From Flavobacterium sp. (GTDB lineage: Bacteria > Bacteroidota > Bacteroidia > Flavobacteriales > Flavobacteriaceae): DNA of 64,000 nucleotides. Below the pieces are notes generated by a model. It saw nothing but the letters and a program-made list of their open reading frames with translations. It was not told the origin of the DNA and did no database searches. The DNA lies in NCBI RefSeq assembly GCF_017744675.1, contig NZ_JAGIAV010000005.1:1-64000 (forward strand), written 5' to 3'. The translations under genes and the position numbers were made by a program. Positions 48,855 through 58,152 of this stretch are shown piece after piece (positions within the stretch are counted from its first letter, which is position 1; each line of letters begins with the position of its first letter).

Positions 48855-49856
48855 ATGACAGAAGGAAATTTTGTAGATTACGTTAAGATATATGTTTCTT
48901 CCGGAAAAGGAGGAAAAGGTTCTACGCATTTACATAGAGAGAAATTTATTGAAAAAGGAGGTCCAGACGGTGGTGATGGTGGCCGTGGGGGACATGTGTA
49001 TTTAGTTGGAAATAAAGGACTCTGGACATTATTTCATTTAAAATTTGCACGCCACGTCAAAGCAGGTCACGGTGGAGATGGTGGTTCTGACAGAAGTACA
49101 GGTGCAGATGGAGAAGATAAAATTATTGAAGTGCCACTAGGAACTGTTGTAAAAGACAAAGAAACTGGAGAAACACTTTTTGAAATTACAGAACACGGAG
49201 AAAAACAGATTCTGGCAAGAGGAGGAAAAGGAGGTTTAGGAAACTGGCATTTTAGAAGTTCTACAAACCAAACGCCTCGTTATGCACAGCCAGGTTTACT
49301 TGGTGTAGAAATGGATGTGATTCTAGAACTTAAAGTTTTGGCAGATGTTGGATTGGTTGGTTTTCCTAATGCAGGAAAATCTACTTTATTATCTGTACTG
49401 ACTTCAGCAAAACCAAAAATTGCAGATTATCCGTTTACGACTCTAAAACCAAACTTAGGAATTGTAGCATACAGAGATTTTCAATCTTTTGTAATAGCTG
49501 ATATTCCTGGAATTATTGAAGGAGCTGCAGAAGGAAAAGGCTTAGGGCATTATTTCTTGCGTCATATCGAGCGTAACTCGACTTTATTGTTTTTAATTCC
49601 TGTTGATACAGCAGATATTAAAGCAGAGTATGATATTTTGGTTAACGAATTAACGAAGTACAATCCTGAAATGTTAGACAAAGAACGTCTTGTTGTTATT
49701 TCAAAATGCGATATGCTGGATGATGAACTAAAAGCCGAATTGAAAGCTGAATTAGATGTTTCTTTCAAGGGTGTTCCTTACATGTTTATTTCTTCTGTTG
49801 CGCAACAAGGTTTGACAGATTTAAAAGATAAGCTTTGGAAAATGCTTAATGAATAA
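48855..49856 (+). CDS. obg: GTPase Obg
   Basis: A 333-residue GTPase. It starts at MTEGNFVDYVKIYVSSGKGG (48855); the ORF extends 11 codons upstream into a repeat and is rejected. The Obg glycine-rich domain (residues 1-160: GGPDGGDGGRGGHVYL; ARGGKGGLGNWHF) is followed by the G domain with G1 GFPNAGKST, G3 DIPGIIEG and G4 SKCD. It lacks a C-terminal OCT domain, as in other Bacteroidetes. Needed for 50S ribosome maturation. Confidence 0.96.
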   Translation: MTEGNFVDYVKIYVSSGKGGKGSTHLHREKFIEKGGPDGGDGGRGGHVYLVGNKGLWTLFHLKFARHVKAGHGGDGGSDRSTGADGEDKIIEVPLGTVVKDKETGETLFEITEHGEKQILARGGKGGLGNWHFRSSTNQTPRYAQPGLLGVEMDVILELKVLADVGLVGFPNAGKSTLLSVLTSAKPKIADYPFTTLKPNLGIVAYRDFQSFVIADIPGIIEGAAEGKGLGHYFLRHIERNSTLLFLIPVDTADIKAEYDILVNELTKYNPEMLDKERLVVISKCDMLDDELKAELKAELDVSFKGVPYMFISSVAQQGLTDLKDKLWKMLNE

Positions 49857-49918
49857 GATTATGAGTTTCTAAGCTCAAAAGAGAAAATTTAGAATCTTAG
49901 TATCTTAGTAACTTTTCA

Positions 49919-49951
49919 AAAAAGGTGTTCTGTTTTCAGAGCACCTTTTTT
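49919..49951 (+). terminator. Terminator of obg
   Basis: AAAGGTG-TTCTG / CAGAG-CACCTTTTTT hairpin with a T-run. Confidence 0.85.
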
Positions 49952-50073
49952 GCTTTATAATGTTAAATTCGTAATGAACTGCTAAAAATACAGTATCATT
50001 TTTAATTTTAAGATTGTTTGGGTTGAGTTAATTGCCAAAATGGCTTATATTCGCATCACTTAAACAAAATAAC

Positions 50074-52218
50074 ATGAAAAAAGTAATTTTATTCTTGACC
50101 ATGTGCCTTATGGCTTTCCCAATGAGAGCTGATGAAGGAATGTGGTTTTTGATGTTTATCGAAAGATTGAACCATAGAGATATGGAAAAAATGGGCTTGC
50201 AATTGACAGCCGAAGAAATTTACAGTATTAATCACCATAGTTTAAAAGATGCGATTGTACAGTTTAACGGAGGTTGTACTGCAGAAATCGTTTCAAATAG
50301 CGGTTTGGTTCTTACGAATCACCACTGTGGCTATAGCGCGATTGCTGAACTTTCTACTGCAGAACAAAATCATTTGAAAAATGGTTTTTGGGCAAAAAGC
50401 CGTTCAGAAGAATTAAAGCCAAAATCTTTATATGTGCGTTTCTTCGTTCGTATGGATGATGTTTCAAAAAGAATTTTGTCTAAAGTAAATGATACTATGA
50501 CAGAAACGGAAAGAAACAAAATCATTCAGCAGGAAATCGCTTTAATCGAAAAAGAGAATAGCGAAAACGGAAAATACACTGTTTCTGTTCGTCCTTTCTT
50601 TCAAGGAAATGAATATTACTATTTTGTTTACCAAGATTACACAGACGTTCGTTTAGTAGGAACTCCTCCTGAAAGCGTGGGTAAATTTGGTGGAGATACA
50701 GACAACTGGGAGTGGCCTCGTCAAACTGGAGATTTCTCTATGTTTAGAGTTTATGCAGATAAAGATGGAAATCCAGCGGCTTATTCTAAAGACAATGTGC
50801 CATTACAGCCAAAACACTATTTGCCTGTAAGTTTAAAAGGTGTAAAAGAGAATGATTTTGCCATGATCTTAGGTTATCCAGGAAGAACAAACCGTTGGAT
50901 GCCTGCTGGAGGAATTGAGCAAAACATTAAATATGCTTATCCTGCTTGGGTTGAAGGCGCAAAAACAGGAATGGATGTAATGAAAAAGTATATGGATAAA
51001 GATGCAACTGTTCGTTTACAGTATGCTTCTAAATATGCTTCGACAGCAAACTACTGGAAAAACCGTCAAGGTATGATCGATGCTTTAACAAAAGCTGGAA
51101 CTGTAGATACAAAAGCAGAACAAGAAGATAAATTCTACGAGTGGGCAAGCAAACCTGCAAACAAAGAAAAATACGAGAATGTAATTCCAACTATCAACGA
51201 TTACTACAGAGAGACAAACTTAAAAGCACGTCACGATAATTATTTGATGCAACTTTTACGTACTTCTAGCTATGCAACTGCACCAGCTAATTTAGGAAAC
51301 GCATTAATTGCTTACTACAAAGAAAATGATGCTAAAAAAGCAGAAATGCTTCCTAAAATCAATGCAATGGTTGAAAGCATTTATGGTGATTTCTACGCTC
51401 CTTTAGAAAAAGATATTTTAGCAGCACAGTTGAATTTATACGCTTCAAAAGGTGCTGAGTACGGAATTGCTCCAGAAATTGCAAAAATGAAAACTGCTAA
51501 CAATGGTGACTTTACTGCAGATGTAGCAAAAGCAACAGAGATTAGTTATTTTACAAGTAAAGAAAAAGTTTTAGCATTTTTAGCTGATCCAAAACCATTG
51601 GCAATTGTACACGATCCGTTGTATATTATTTCTAATGATTTATTGACAAAATACCGTTCTAAAACAGACGATCAAGCAAAAGCTGACGACGGATTTGCAA
51701 CTGCATACCGTAAATTGGTTGAAGGTTTAAGAGAATCTAAACTGAATGCTATTAAATATCCAGATGCAAACTCTACGTTGAGGTTGACTTACGGAAAAGT
51801 TCGCGCTTTGCCTGCAGATCCTCGCAACGACGCTAAAATCAACAACTATACTACAATGGAAAGTATGGTTAAAAAATACAAAGCAGGAGATCAGGAATTT
51901 GACTTGCCAGCTCGTTTATTAGAATTAAACAAGAAAAAAGATTACGGACAATATGCTGATAAAGCAGGTTATATGCCAGTAAACTTTTTAACAGATAATG
52001 ATATTACAGGAGGAAACTCTGGATCGCCAGTTCTTAACGGAAAAGGTGAATTAATTGGAATTGCTTTTGACGGAAACATCGAAGCAATGGCTGGAGACGT
52101 AATTTTCGATTCTAAATTGCAAAGAACGATCAACGTTGATATTCGTTATGTACTTTGGATTATTGACAAATACGCTGGAGCTAAAAATATTATCGACGAA
52201 TTGACGATTACTAAATAA
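50074..52218 (+). CDS. S46 family dipeptidyl-peptidase (DPP7 type)
   Basis: A 714-residue exported serine peptidase. It starts MKKVILFLTMCLMAFPMRADEGMW at 50074 (signal peptide ending MRA-D); the ORF runs 14 codons further upstream. Catalytic His is in LVLTNHHCGY (about 83) and Ser in ITGGNSGSPVL. After this, GIAFDGNIEAMAGD keeps the Gly of the DPP7 group, where DPP11 has an Arg. It should release dipeptides with hydrophobic penultimate residues. Works in the periplasm in amino-acid supply. Confidence 0.92.
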   Translation: MKKVILFLTMCLMAFPMRADEGMWFLMFIERLNHRDMEKMGLQLTAEEIYSINHHSLKDAIVQFNGGCTAEIVSNSGLVLTNHHCGYSAIAELSTAEQNHLKNGFWAKSRSEELKPKSLYVRFFVRMDDVSKRILSKVNDTMTETERNKIIQQEIALIEKENSENGKYTVSVRPFFQGNEYYYFVYQDYTDVRLVGTPPESVGKFGGDTDNWEWPRQTGDFSMFRVYADKDGNPAAYSKDNVPLQPKHYLPVSLKGVKENDFAMILGYPGRTNRWMPAGGIEQNIKYAYPAWVEGAKTGMDVMKKYMDKDATVRLQYASKYASTANYWKNRQGMIDALTKAGTVDTKAEQEDKFYEWASKPANKEKYENVIPTINDYYRETNLKARHDNYLMQLLRTSSYATAPANLGNALIAYYKENDAKKAEMLPKINAMVESIYGDFYAPLEKDILAAQLNLYASKGAEYGIAPEIAKMKTANNGDFTADVAKATEISYFTSKEKVLAFLADPKPLAIVHDPLYIISNDLLTKYRSKTDDQAKADDGFATAYRKLVEGLRESKLNAIKYPDANSTLRLTYGKVRALPADPRNDAKINNYTTMESMVKKYKAGDQEFDLPARLLELNKKKDYGQYADKAGYMPVNFLTDNDITGGNSGSPVLNGKGELIGIAFDGNIEAMAGDVIFDSKLQRTINVDIRYVLWIIDKYAGAKNIIDELTITK

Positions 52219-52240
52219 TCTCATTTCCATTTTAAAAAAC

Positions 52241-52275
52241 AACCCGATAGGTTTCTAAGACCTGTCGGGTTTTTT
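52241..52275 (+). terminator. Terminator after the S46 peptidase, CCCGACAGG family
   Basis: AACCCGATAGGT / ACCTGTCGGGTTTTTT hairpin (one G-T pair). Same family as 26295-26327 and 30600-30632. Confidence 0.85.
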
Positions 52276-52289
52276 ATTTTATATTTCGT

Positions 52290-52297
52290 TATTTTTG
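52290..52297 (+). promoter_or_regulatory. -7 promoter box of the TPR gene (4 nt before ATG)
   Basis: TATTTTTG, four bases, ATG 52302. Leaderless arrangement. Confidence 0.55.
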
Positions 52298-52301
52298 AAG
52301 C

Positions 52302-52988
52302 ATGAAAAATCTCCTTTTGTTTCTTTTTATTTTGCCTGTTTTTGGTTGGGCACAATCTAATTTTGAGAAAGGAGAAAAATTATTTCAGGCTAAAAAATAT
52401 AGTGAAGCTGAGCCTATTTTTGAAGGAATTCTAAAAAACAATCCATCCGATATAAAAGCATTAGAATATTTAGGAGAAATAGCAGGACATCAAAAAATGT
52501 GGATAAAAGGAGCTTCATATTTCAAAAAACTTAAAGAATTGCGTCCTAATGTGGCTGATTATTTTTTTAAGTATGGTGGCTGTTTAGCTATGAGAGCTGT
52601 TGAGGTGAATCGATTAAAAGCTTTTACAATGGTGGGAGATATGAAGGAAGCTTTTGAAAAAGCCATCGAATTGAATCCGAAACATGTGCAGGCAAGATGG
52701 GCTTTAATCGAAATATATTTGCAATTGCCTGGCATTTTGGGCGGAAGTGAGTCGAAAGCAATTGCTTACTCAAATGAACTGGCTCAATTTTCTCCTGTCG
52801 ATGGTTATTTATCACGAGGAAGAATTGAAGAGTATTTCAAAAGATATAATCAGGCAGAGAAAAATTATAAAAAAGCTCATGAAATTGGTGGTTCAAAAGT
52901 AACATTTCAAAAATTATATAATCTATATTTGAATAAGTTAAAAGACCCTAAAAAAGCTAAGGATTTAAAACAAAAATACGAAGAATAA
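52302..52988 (+). CDS. Exported TPR-repeat protein
   Basis: A 228-residue protein with a signal peptide (LPVFGWA-Q, to about residue 18). Tetratricopeptide repeats follow (FEKGEKLFQAKKYSEAEPIFEGIL; SDIKALEYLGEIAGHQ; AFEKAIELNPKHVQARWALIEIYL; YNQAEKNYKKAHEIG). Protein-protein contacts in the periplasm; partners unknown. It precedes mpl by 54 nt on the same strand. Probably a leaderless mRNA. Confidence 0.8.
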   Translation: MKNLLLFLFILPVFGWAQSNFEKGEKLFQAKKYSEAEPIFEGILKNNPSDIKALEYLGEIAGHQKMWIKGASYFKKLKELRPNVADYFFKYGGCLAMRAVEVNRLKAFTMVGDMKEAFEKAIELNPKHVQARWALIEIYLQLPGILGGSESKAIAYSNELAQFSPVDGYLSRGRIEEYFKRYNQAEKNYKKAHEIGGSKVTFQKLYNLYLNKLKDPKKAKDLKQKYEE

Positions 52989-53042
52989 TATAAAAGGCAG
53001 ATTTCAAAAAATGAGATTTGAAATTTAAAAATTGATATTTAA

Positions 53043-54398
53043 ATGAAAACACATTTCATCGCCATTGGCGGAAGCGCTATGCATAATCTGGCATTAGCAT
53101 TACACAATAAAGGATATCAGGTAACAGGAAGTGACGATGCTATTTTTGAACCTTCAAAATCAAGATTAGAAAAGAAAGGAATTCTTCCTGCTGAACTAGG
53201 ATGGTTTCCAGAAAAAATAACTTCAGATATTGATGCGATTATCTTAGGAATGCACGCAAAAGCAGATAATCCTGAATTGTTAAAAGCGCAAGAATTAGGT
53301 TTGAAAATCTATTCGTATCCTGAATTTTTATACGAACAATCTAAAAATAAAACTCGTGTTGTAATTGGCGGTTCTCACGGAAAAACCACCATTACTTCTA
53401 TGATTCTTCATGTAATGCATTACCATAATATTGCGGTTGATTATATGGTAGGAGCGCAGTTGGAAGGTTTCGATACAATGGTGCATTTGACCGAAGAAAA
53501 TGATTTTATGGTTTTAGAAGGAGATGAGTATTTATCATCGCCAATTGATAGACGCCCGAAGTTTCATTTATATCAGCCAAATATTGCTTTGATTTCTGGA
53601 ATCGCTTGGGATCATATTAATGTTTTTCCAACTTATGAAAACTATGTAGAGCAGTTTGAAATTTTCATCGAAAAAATTACAAATGGCGGAATTTTGGTTT
53701 ACAACGAAAATGATCCTGAAGTGAAACGAGTTGCTGAAGCAGCGACAAATCCGATTAGAAAAATTGCTTATTCAACTCCAGAGTATTCGGTTAACGATGG
53801 CGTGACTTTATTAAAAACTCCAGAAGGCGATATGCCAATTGAAGTTTTTGGAGCTCATAACTTAAATAACTTGGCAGGAGCAAAATGGATCTGCCAAAAT
53901 ATGGGTGTTGATGAAGAAGATTTCTACGAAGCAATTGCAAGTTTCAAAGGTGCTTCTAAACGTTTAGAGAAAATTGCTGAAGGAAAGGGAAAAGTGGCAT
54001 ATAAAGATTTTGCGCATTCTCCAAGTAAAGTAGCTGCGACAACAAAAGCAGTAAAAGAACAATACCCAAACAGAACTTTGGTGGCTTGTTTAGAATTGCA
54101 TACTTACAGCAGTTTAAATGCGGAGTTCTTAAAAGAATATGAAGGCGCTTTAGAATACGCTGATGTTGCGGTTGTATTCTATTCTCCAGACGCAGTAAAA
54201 ATTAAGCAATTGGAAGAAGTTACTTACGAGCAGATTGCTACAGCATTCAATAGAAAAGATTTAATTATTTATACCAATCCAGCTGAGTTTAAAGAATATT
54301 TATTCAATTTAAATTTAGATAATTCTGCACTTTTATTAATGAGCTCAGGAAATTACGGAGGTTTAAATTTTGATGATGTAAAAGGATTGATTGAGTAA
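53043..54398 (+). CDS. mpl: UDP-N-acetylmuramate:L-alanyl-gamma-D-glutamyl-meso-DAP ligase
   Basis: A 451-residue Mur ligase that attaches recycled murein tripeptide to UDP-MurNAc. N-terminal domain HFIAIGGSAMHNLALAL (about 4-20), ATP loop GGSHGKTTITSM (about 112-123), central EGDEYLSSPIDRRPKF, and a C-terminal domain with FAHSPSKVAATTKAVKEQ. The fit to Mpl rather than MurC rests on the EGDEYxS motif and the start sequence. Confidence 0.9.
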   Translation: MKTHFIAIGGSAMHNLALALHNKGYQVTGSDDAIFEPSKSRLEKKGILPAELGWFPEKITSDIDAIILGMHAKADNPELLKAQELGLKIYSYPEFLYEQSKNKTRVVIGGSHGKTTITSMILHVMHYHNIAVDYMVGAQLEGFDTMVHLTEENDFMVLEGDEYLSSPIDRRPKFHLYQPNIALISGIAWDHINVFPTYENYVEQFEIFIEKITNGGILVYNENDPEVKRVAEAATNPIRKIAYSTPEYSVNDGVTLLKTPEGDMPIEVFGAHNLNNLAGAKWICQNMGVDEEDFYEAIASFKGASKRLEKIAEGKGKVAYKDFAHSPSKVAATTKAVKEQYPNRTLVACLELHTYSSLNAEFLKEYEGALEYADVAVVFYSPDAVKIKQLEEVTYEQIATAFNRKDLIIYTNPAEFKEYLFNLNLDNSALLLMSSGNYGGLNFDDVKGLIE

Positions 54399-54420
54399 TT
54401 AGTCAATTAGAAAATAAGAT

Positions 54421-54458
54421 AATGTGTCAATTGTTATACGATTGGCACATTTTTTTTG
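54421..54458 (+). terminator. Terminator of mpl
   Basis: AATGTGTCAAT / ATTGGCACATT hairpin followed by T8. Confidence 0.85.
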
Positions 54459-54528
54459 AATTATCTCATTTTCTACTTGCCACATTATCTAATTATAAAA
54501 TTTTATGAGAGAATTTTCTTCTTTTTTA

Positions 54529-54536
54529 TATCTTCG
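54529..54536 (+). promoter_or_regulatory. -7-like promoter box of radC
   Basis: TATCTTCG, one mismatch to TAnnTTTG, 21 nt before ATG 54558. Confidence 0.4.
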
Positions 54537-54557
54537 CTTCTTAAAAGTATTATTATT

Positions 54558-55247
54558 ATGGAAGGAGGTCATTTTGCTATAAAAAATTGGTCTGATGATG
54601 ACAAACCTCGCGAAAAACTAATGCTCAAAGGAAAAGAGGCTTTGAGCGATGCTGAATTATTAGCAATCTTAATTGGTTCTGGAAGCCGTAATGAATCGGC
54701 TGTTGCATTAAGCCAACGAATTTTAGCTAGTGTTGGAGGATTAAATTCACTGGCAAAATTATCGATTGCTCAATTAATGAAATTTAAAGGAATAGGAGAG
54801 GCCAAAGCCGTTACAATTGTAGCTTCTTTAGAATTATGTGCACGTCGAAGATCAGAAAAAAATGTGGAGCAGACTAAAATAACTTCGAGTAAAAAGGTTT
54901 TCGATTTAATGCAACCTGTAATTGGAGATTTATCTCATGAAGAATTTTGGGTGCTTTTTCTTAATAATTCTAATAATGTGGTTTCTAAGACTCAATTGAG
55001 CAAAGGCGGAATTGGTGGTACAACTGTCGATGTCAGATTGATTTTTAAATTGGCGTTTGAAAAATATGCTACAGCCTTGATTTTGTGCCATAATCACCCT
55101 TCTGGAAGTTTGATTCCTAGTGATGCGGATAAACAAATTACAAGAAAAATACGCGAAGCGGGAAGTAAGTTAGATGTTAAAGTTTTAGACCATGTTATTA
55201 TAACTGAATCAAAATATTATAGTTTTGTAGATGAAGGAATCTTTTAA
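54558..55247 (+). CDS. radC: RadC-family JAMM-domain protein
   Basis: A 229-residue protein starting MEGGHFAIKNWSDDDKPREK (54558); the longer frame from 54456 overlaps the terminator and promoter and is rejected. An N-terminal helix-hairpin-helix segment (LAKLSIAQLMKFKGIGEAKA) precedes the JAMM metal domain (LILCHNHPSGSLIPSDAD). Once thought a repair protein, its role is not established. First of a run with yjjG and the exported gene that follows. Confidence 0.92.
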   Translation: MEGGHFAIKNWSDDDKPREKLMLKGKEALSDAELLAILIGSGSRNESAVALSQRILASVGGLNSLAKLSIAQLMKFKGIGEAKAVTIVASLELCARRRSEKNVEQTKITSSKKVFDLMQPVIGDLSHEEFWVLFLNNSNNVVSKTQLSKGGIGGTTVDVRLIFKLAFEKYATALILCHNHPSGSLIPSDADKQITRKIREAGSKLDVKVLDHVIITESKYYSFVDEGIF

Positions 55248-55250
55248 TGC

Positions 55251-55940
55251 ATGAATACCACAAATATTACCGACATTTTTTTTGATTTAGATCATACACT
55301 TTGGGATTTTGATAAAAATTCAGAAATGGCATTTGATCGAATTTTCAAAACGAAATACCAAGAAATCGTAACTCAAGATTTTATTAAAGAATATATTCCG
55401 ATCAATCAAGAATGCTGGAGATTGTATCAGAACGATAAAATTACACATCAAGAACTGCGTTATAATCGTTTGAAGTTTTCGTTTGATGCTTTGAATTATG
55501 TAATTTCAGAAGAAAATATCTTGGAAATAGCTAATGATTATATTGAGTTTCTTACCGACAATAATTATCTTTTTGATGGAGCAATTGAAGTTTTGGAGTA
55601 TTTAAAGCCAAAATATAAACTTCACATTATTACAAACGGATTTGCTCATGTGCAGGAAAAGAAAATTAATAATGCTTCGCTTGGAGGTTATTTCAGCACG
55701 ATTACAAATTCGGAATTAGCTGGTGTTAAAAAGCCAAATAGTATTATATTTGATTATGCATTAAAATTGGCCAATACTTCAAAAGAAAATAGTATTATGA
55801 TTGGAGACGATTTTGAAGCCGATGTAAACGGAGCTTTGAATGCAGGCCTAGATGCTATTTTCTTTAATGAAAAAAGATTGGCAGTTTCAGAAAACTATAA
55901 ACAAATTTACCATTTATTAGAACTAAAAAAATATTTATAA
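55251..55940 (+). CDS. YjjG-type HAD-family nucleotidase
   Basis: A 229-residue HAD phosphatase starting 3 nt after the radC stop. Motif I is FFDLDHTLWDFD (about 11-22), motif II IITNGF, motif III KKPN (Lys), and motif IV MIGDDFEADVNGA. The WDFDKNS cap start fits the YjjG group, noncanonical pyrimidine nucleotidases acting on dUMP-like or modified nucleotides. In the window it is coupled with radC and the next gene. Confidence 0.87.
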   Translation: MNTTNITDIFFDLDHTLWDFDKNSEMAFDRIFKTKYQEIVTQDFIKEYIPINQECWRLYQNDKITHQELRYNRLKFSFDALNYVISEENILEIANDYIEFLTDNNYLFDGAIEVLEYLKPKYKLHIITNGFAHVQEKKINNASLGGYFSTITNSELAGVKKPNSIIFDYALKLANTSKENSIMIGDDFEADVNGALNAGLDAIFFNEKRLAVSENYKQIYHLLELKKYL

Positions 55941-56704
55941 TGATGAGAATTAAATTTTTACTTGTTGCCTTATTATGTTCAGTTATTGGATTTGCGCAGT
56001 CTATTAATGATTACAAAGCTGTAATTGTACCTTTGAAATATGATTTTATAAAAACAGACAATCAATATCGTTTGGCTACACTAAGCAAATCAAATTTAGT
56101 AAAAGCTGGTTTTGAAGCTTTTTATGCAAATGAACAGCTTCCTGACGGATATACAGATCGTTGCCAGGTGTTATATTTAGATGTAGTAAGAGATAACGCT
56201 TTCTTAGTTACTAAACTTATCGTACAATTCAAAGATTGTTTTGGTCAAGTGGTTTATACTTCAGAAGTAGGAAAAAGTAGAGAGAAGGAATATGAAGTAG
56301 CGTACAAAGAAGCACTAGACAATGCTTTTACGTCAGTTAATGCTTTGCATTATAAATACAGTGGTAATCCAGTTGCAACTTCAAGAACAACTGCTCCTGT
56401 AAAAGCTGCTGTGGCGACAAATGCAGTTGCTGCTATTGCTGCAACGCAAATTGCTGTAGCTTCTTCGCCAGATTTAAAAGATCCGAATTTATTGTATGCT
56501 CAACCAACAGAATCTGGATATCAATTAATCGATAAAACGCCAAAAGTAGTTATGAAACTTTTCAAAACTTCACAGCCAAATGTTTACATCGCTAGCAAAG
56601 ATAATGTTCAAGGTTCTTTGATTTTAAAACAAGATGGGCAATGGTATTTTGAATCTTATCAGAATGATAAGCTGGTTTCAGAAAAAATTGTAGTTAAATT
56701 CTAA
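55940..56704 (+). CDS. Exported protein of unknown function
   Basis: A 254-residue protein with a signal peptide (VIGFA-Q, residue about 18). Two conserved-looking halves: residues 20-145 (KAVIVPLKYDFIKTDNQYRLATLSKSNL), then an Ala/Thr-rich linker (about 146-178), and a C-terminal small beta domain (LLYAQPTESGYQLIDKTPKV...GSLILKQDGQWYFESY). No family recognised with certainty. Its ATG overlaps the yjjG stop by one base; a second ATG follows directly. Confidence 0.75.
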   Translation: MMRIKFLLVALLCSVIGFAQSINDYKAVIVPLKYDFIKTDNQYRLATLSKSNLVKAGFEAFYANEQLPDGYTDRCQVLYLDVVRDNAFLVTKLIVQFKDCFGQVVYTSEVGKSREKEYEVAYKEALDNAFTSVNALHYKYSGNPVATSRTTAPVKAAVATNAVAAIAATQIAVASSPDLKDPNLLYAQPTESGYQLIDKTPKVVMKLFKTSQPNVYIASKDNVQGSLILKQDGQWYFESYQNDKLVSEKIVVKF

Positions 56705-56719
56705 AATACAAAATGCGGT

Positions 56720-57997
56720 TTAATAACCGTATTTATCTTTCCAACGGTTCTTTAAAAATTCGCGGGTACTGTTCTCTCTAGAATTGTTTCCAGGATTATA
56801 AAGAACCGTTTCTTTTACAGCATCGGGCAAAAACTCTTGCTCAGCAAAATTATTGGCATAATCGTGCGAATATTTATATTCATCTCCATATCCTAGTTCC
56901 TTCATTAATTTGGTTGGAGCATTTCGCAAATGAAGCGGAACTGGTAAATCGCCAGTTTGTTTCACTAATTGTTGCGCACTGCCAATTGCCATATAAGAAG
57001 CATTGCTTTTTGGCGATGTAGCCAAGTAAATAGCACATTGGCTTAATATGATGCGACTTTCTGGATATCCGATAGTGGTAACAGCTTGAAAAGTATTATT
57101 AGCCATTATAAGTGCCGTTGGGTTGGCATTACCAATATCTTCGCTTGCTAAAATAAGCATTCTTCTGGCAATAAATTTTACATCTTCACCACCTTCAATC
57201 ATTCTGGCGAGCCAGTAAACGGCTCCATTCGGATCACTTCCGCGAATAGATTTAATGAAGGCAGAAATAATATCATAATGCTGTTCGCCAGTTTTGTCAT
57301 AAAGAACCGTGTTTTGCTGTACAAGTTCTAAAACACGATCATTGGTTATGGTAATTTCGTCACCAGCAGAAGCATTAACAACAAGCTCAAATACATTTAA
57401 AAGTTTTCTTCCATCTCCTCCAGAAATGCGTAATAACGCTTCTGTTTCTTTTAGATTTATCTTTTTAGTCAATAAATAAGTGTCAGTTTTCATTGCGCGC
57501 TCTAAAAGAGCCTCTAAATCGGCTTTTGTAAAAGCATTTAGTATATAAACTTGGCAACGTGACAATAATGCAGGAATCACTTCAAAACTTGGGTTTTCGG
57601 TTGTCGCACCGACCAAAGTTATCCAGCCTTTCTCTACAGCAGCCAACAATGAGTCTTGCTGTGACTTGCTAAATCTGTGAATCTCATCAATAAATAGAAT
57701 AGGATTTTTGGCAGTAAAAAGCCCGCCGCTTTGTTTTGCTTTATCAATAACATCGCGAATGTCTTTTACACCCGAGTTGATAGCGCTTAGAATATAAAAG
57801 GGTCTTTTGGACTCTTGAGCAATAATTTGGGCTAATGTTGTTTTTCCCGTACCAGGAGGCCCCCAGAAAATCAAAGAGGGAATTATTCCTTTCGAAATCT
57901 GCTGTGTTAAAGAACCAGTTGGGCCAACCAAATGCTGCTGGCTGATATAATCTTCTAATTTCTGCGGACGAATACGCTCTGCTAAAGGTGCTTCCAT
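56720..57997 (-). CDS. rarA: Replication-associated recombination protein A (RarA/MgsA)
   Basis: A 425-residue AAA+ ATPase. The family start PLAERIRPQKLEDYISQQHL is followed by Walker A GPPGTGKTT (about 46-54), Walker B ILFIDEIHRFS and the sensor block VGATTENPSFEV. C-terminal helices cover SIRGSDPNGAVYWLARM and LPVPLHLRNAPTKLMKELGYG. It acts at stalled replication forks and on DNA ends. Convergent with the gene before it; divergent from the rhomboid gene. Confidence 0.95.
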   Translation of the reverse strand: MEAPLAERIRPQKLEDYISQQHLVGPTGSLTQQISKGIIPSLIFWGPPGTGKTTLAQIIAQESKRPFYILSAINSGVKDIRDVIDKAKQSGGLFTAKNPILFIDEIHRFSKSQQDSLLAAVEKGWITLVGATTENPSFEVIPALLSRCQVYILNAFTKADLEALLERAMKTDTYLLTKKINLKETEALLRISGGDGRKLLNVFELVVNASAGDEITITNDRVLELVQQNTVLYDKTGEQHYDIISAFIKSIRGSDPNGAVYWLARMIEGGEDVKFIARRMLILASEDIGNANPTALIMANNTFQAVTTIGYPESRIILSQCAIYLATSPKSNASYMAIGSAQQLVKQTGDLPVPLHLRNAPTKLMKELGYGDEYKYSHDYANNFAEQEFLPDAVKETVLYNPGNNSRENSTREFLKNRWKDKYGY

Positions 57998-58002
57998 AAA
58001 TA

Positions 58003-58010
58003 CAAAATTA
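58003..58010 (-). promoter_or_regulatory. -7 promoter box of rarA (5 nt before ATG)
   Basis: TAATTTTG on the minus strand, five bases, then ATG. Nearly leaderless. Confidence 0.5.
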
Positions 58011-58121
58011 GTATTTTAAGATTTAAATTTCATTCATTCAAAAGTTAAAACAACTCACTGAAAGAATGATTGTTCTGATTTGAGACAATTTCTATTTTAA
58101 TATGACAAAATATCAGTAAAA

Positions 58122-58129
58122 TATTTTTG
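58122..58129 (+). promoter_or_regulatory. -7 promoter box of the rhomboid gene
   Basis: TATTTTTG, 23 nt before ATG 58153 and 41 nt before the alternative start at 58171. Confidence 0.5.
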
Positions 58130-58152
58130 GATAGTTTTTTGAGTTCTGTTAA

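Noticed and set aside
54456..54557. N-terminal extension of radC
   Set aside because: The extra 34 codons cross the mpl terminator and the radC promoter box and encode a hydrophobic tail unlike RadC.
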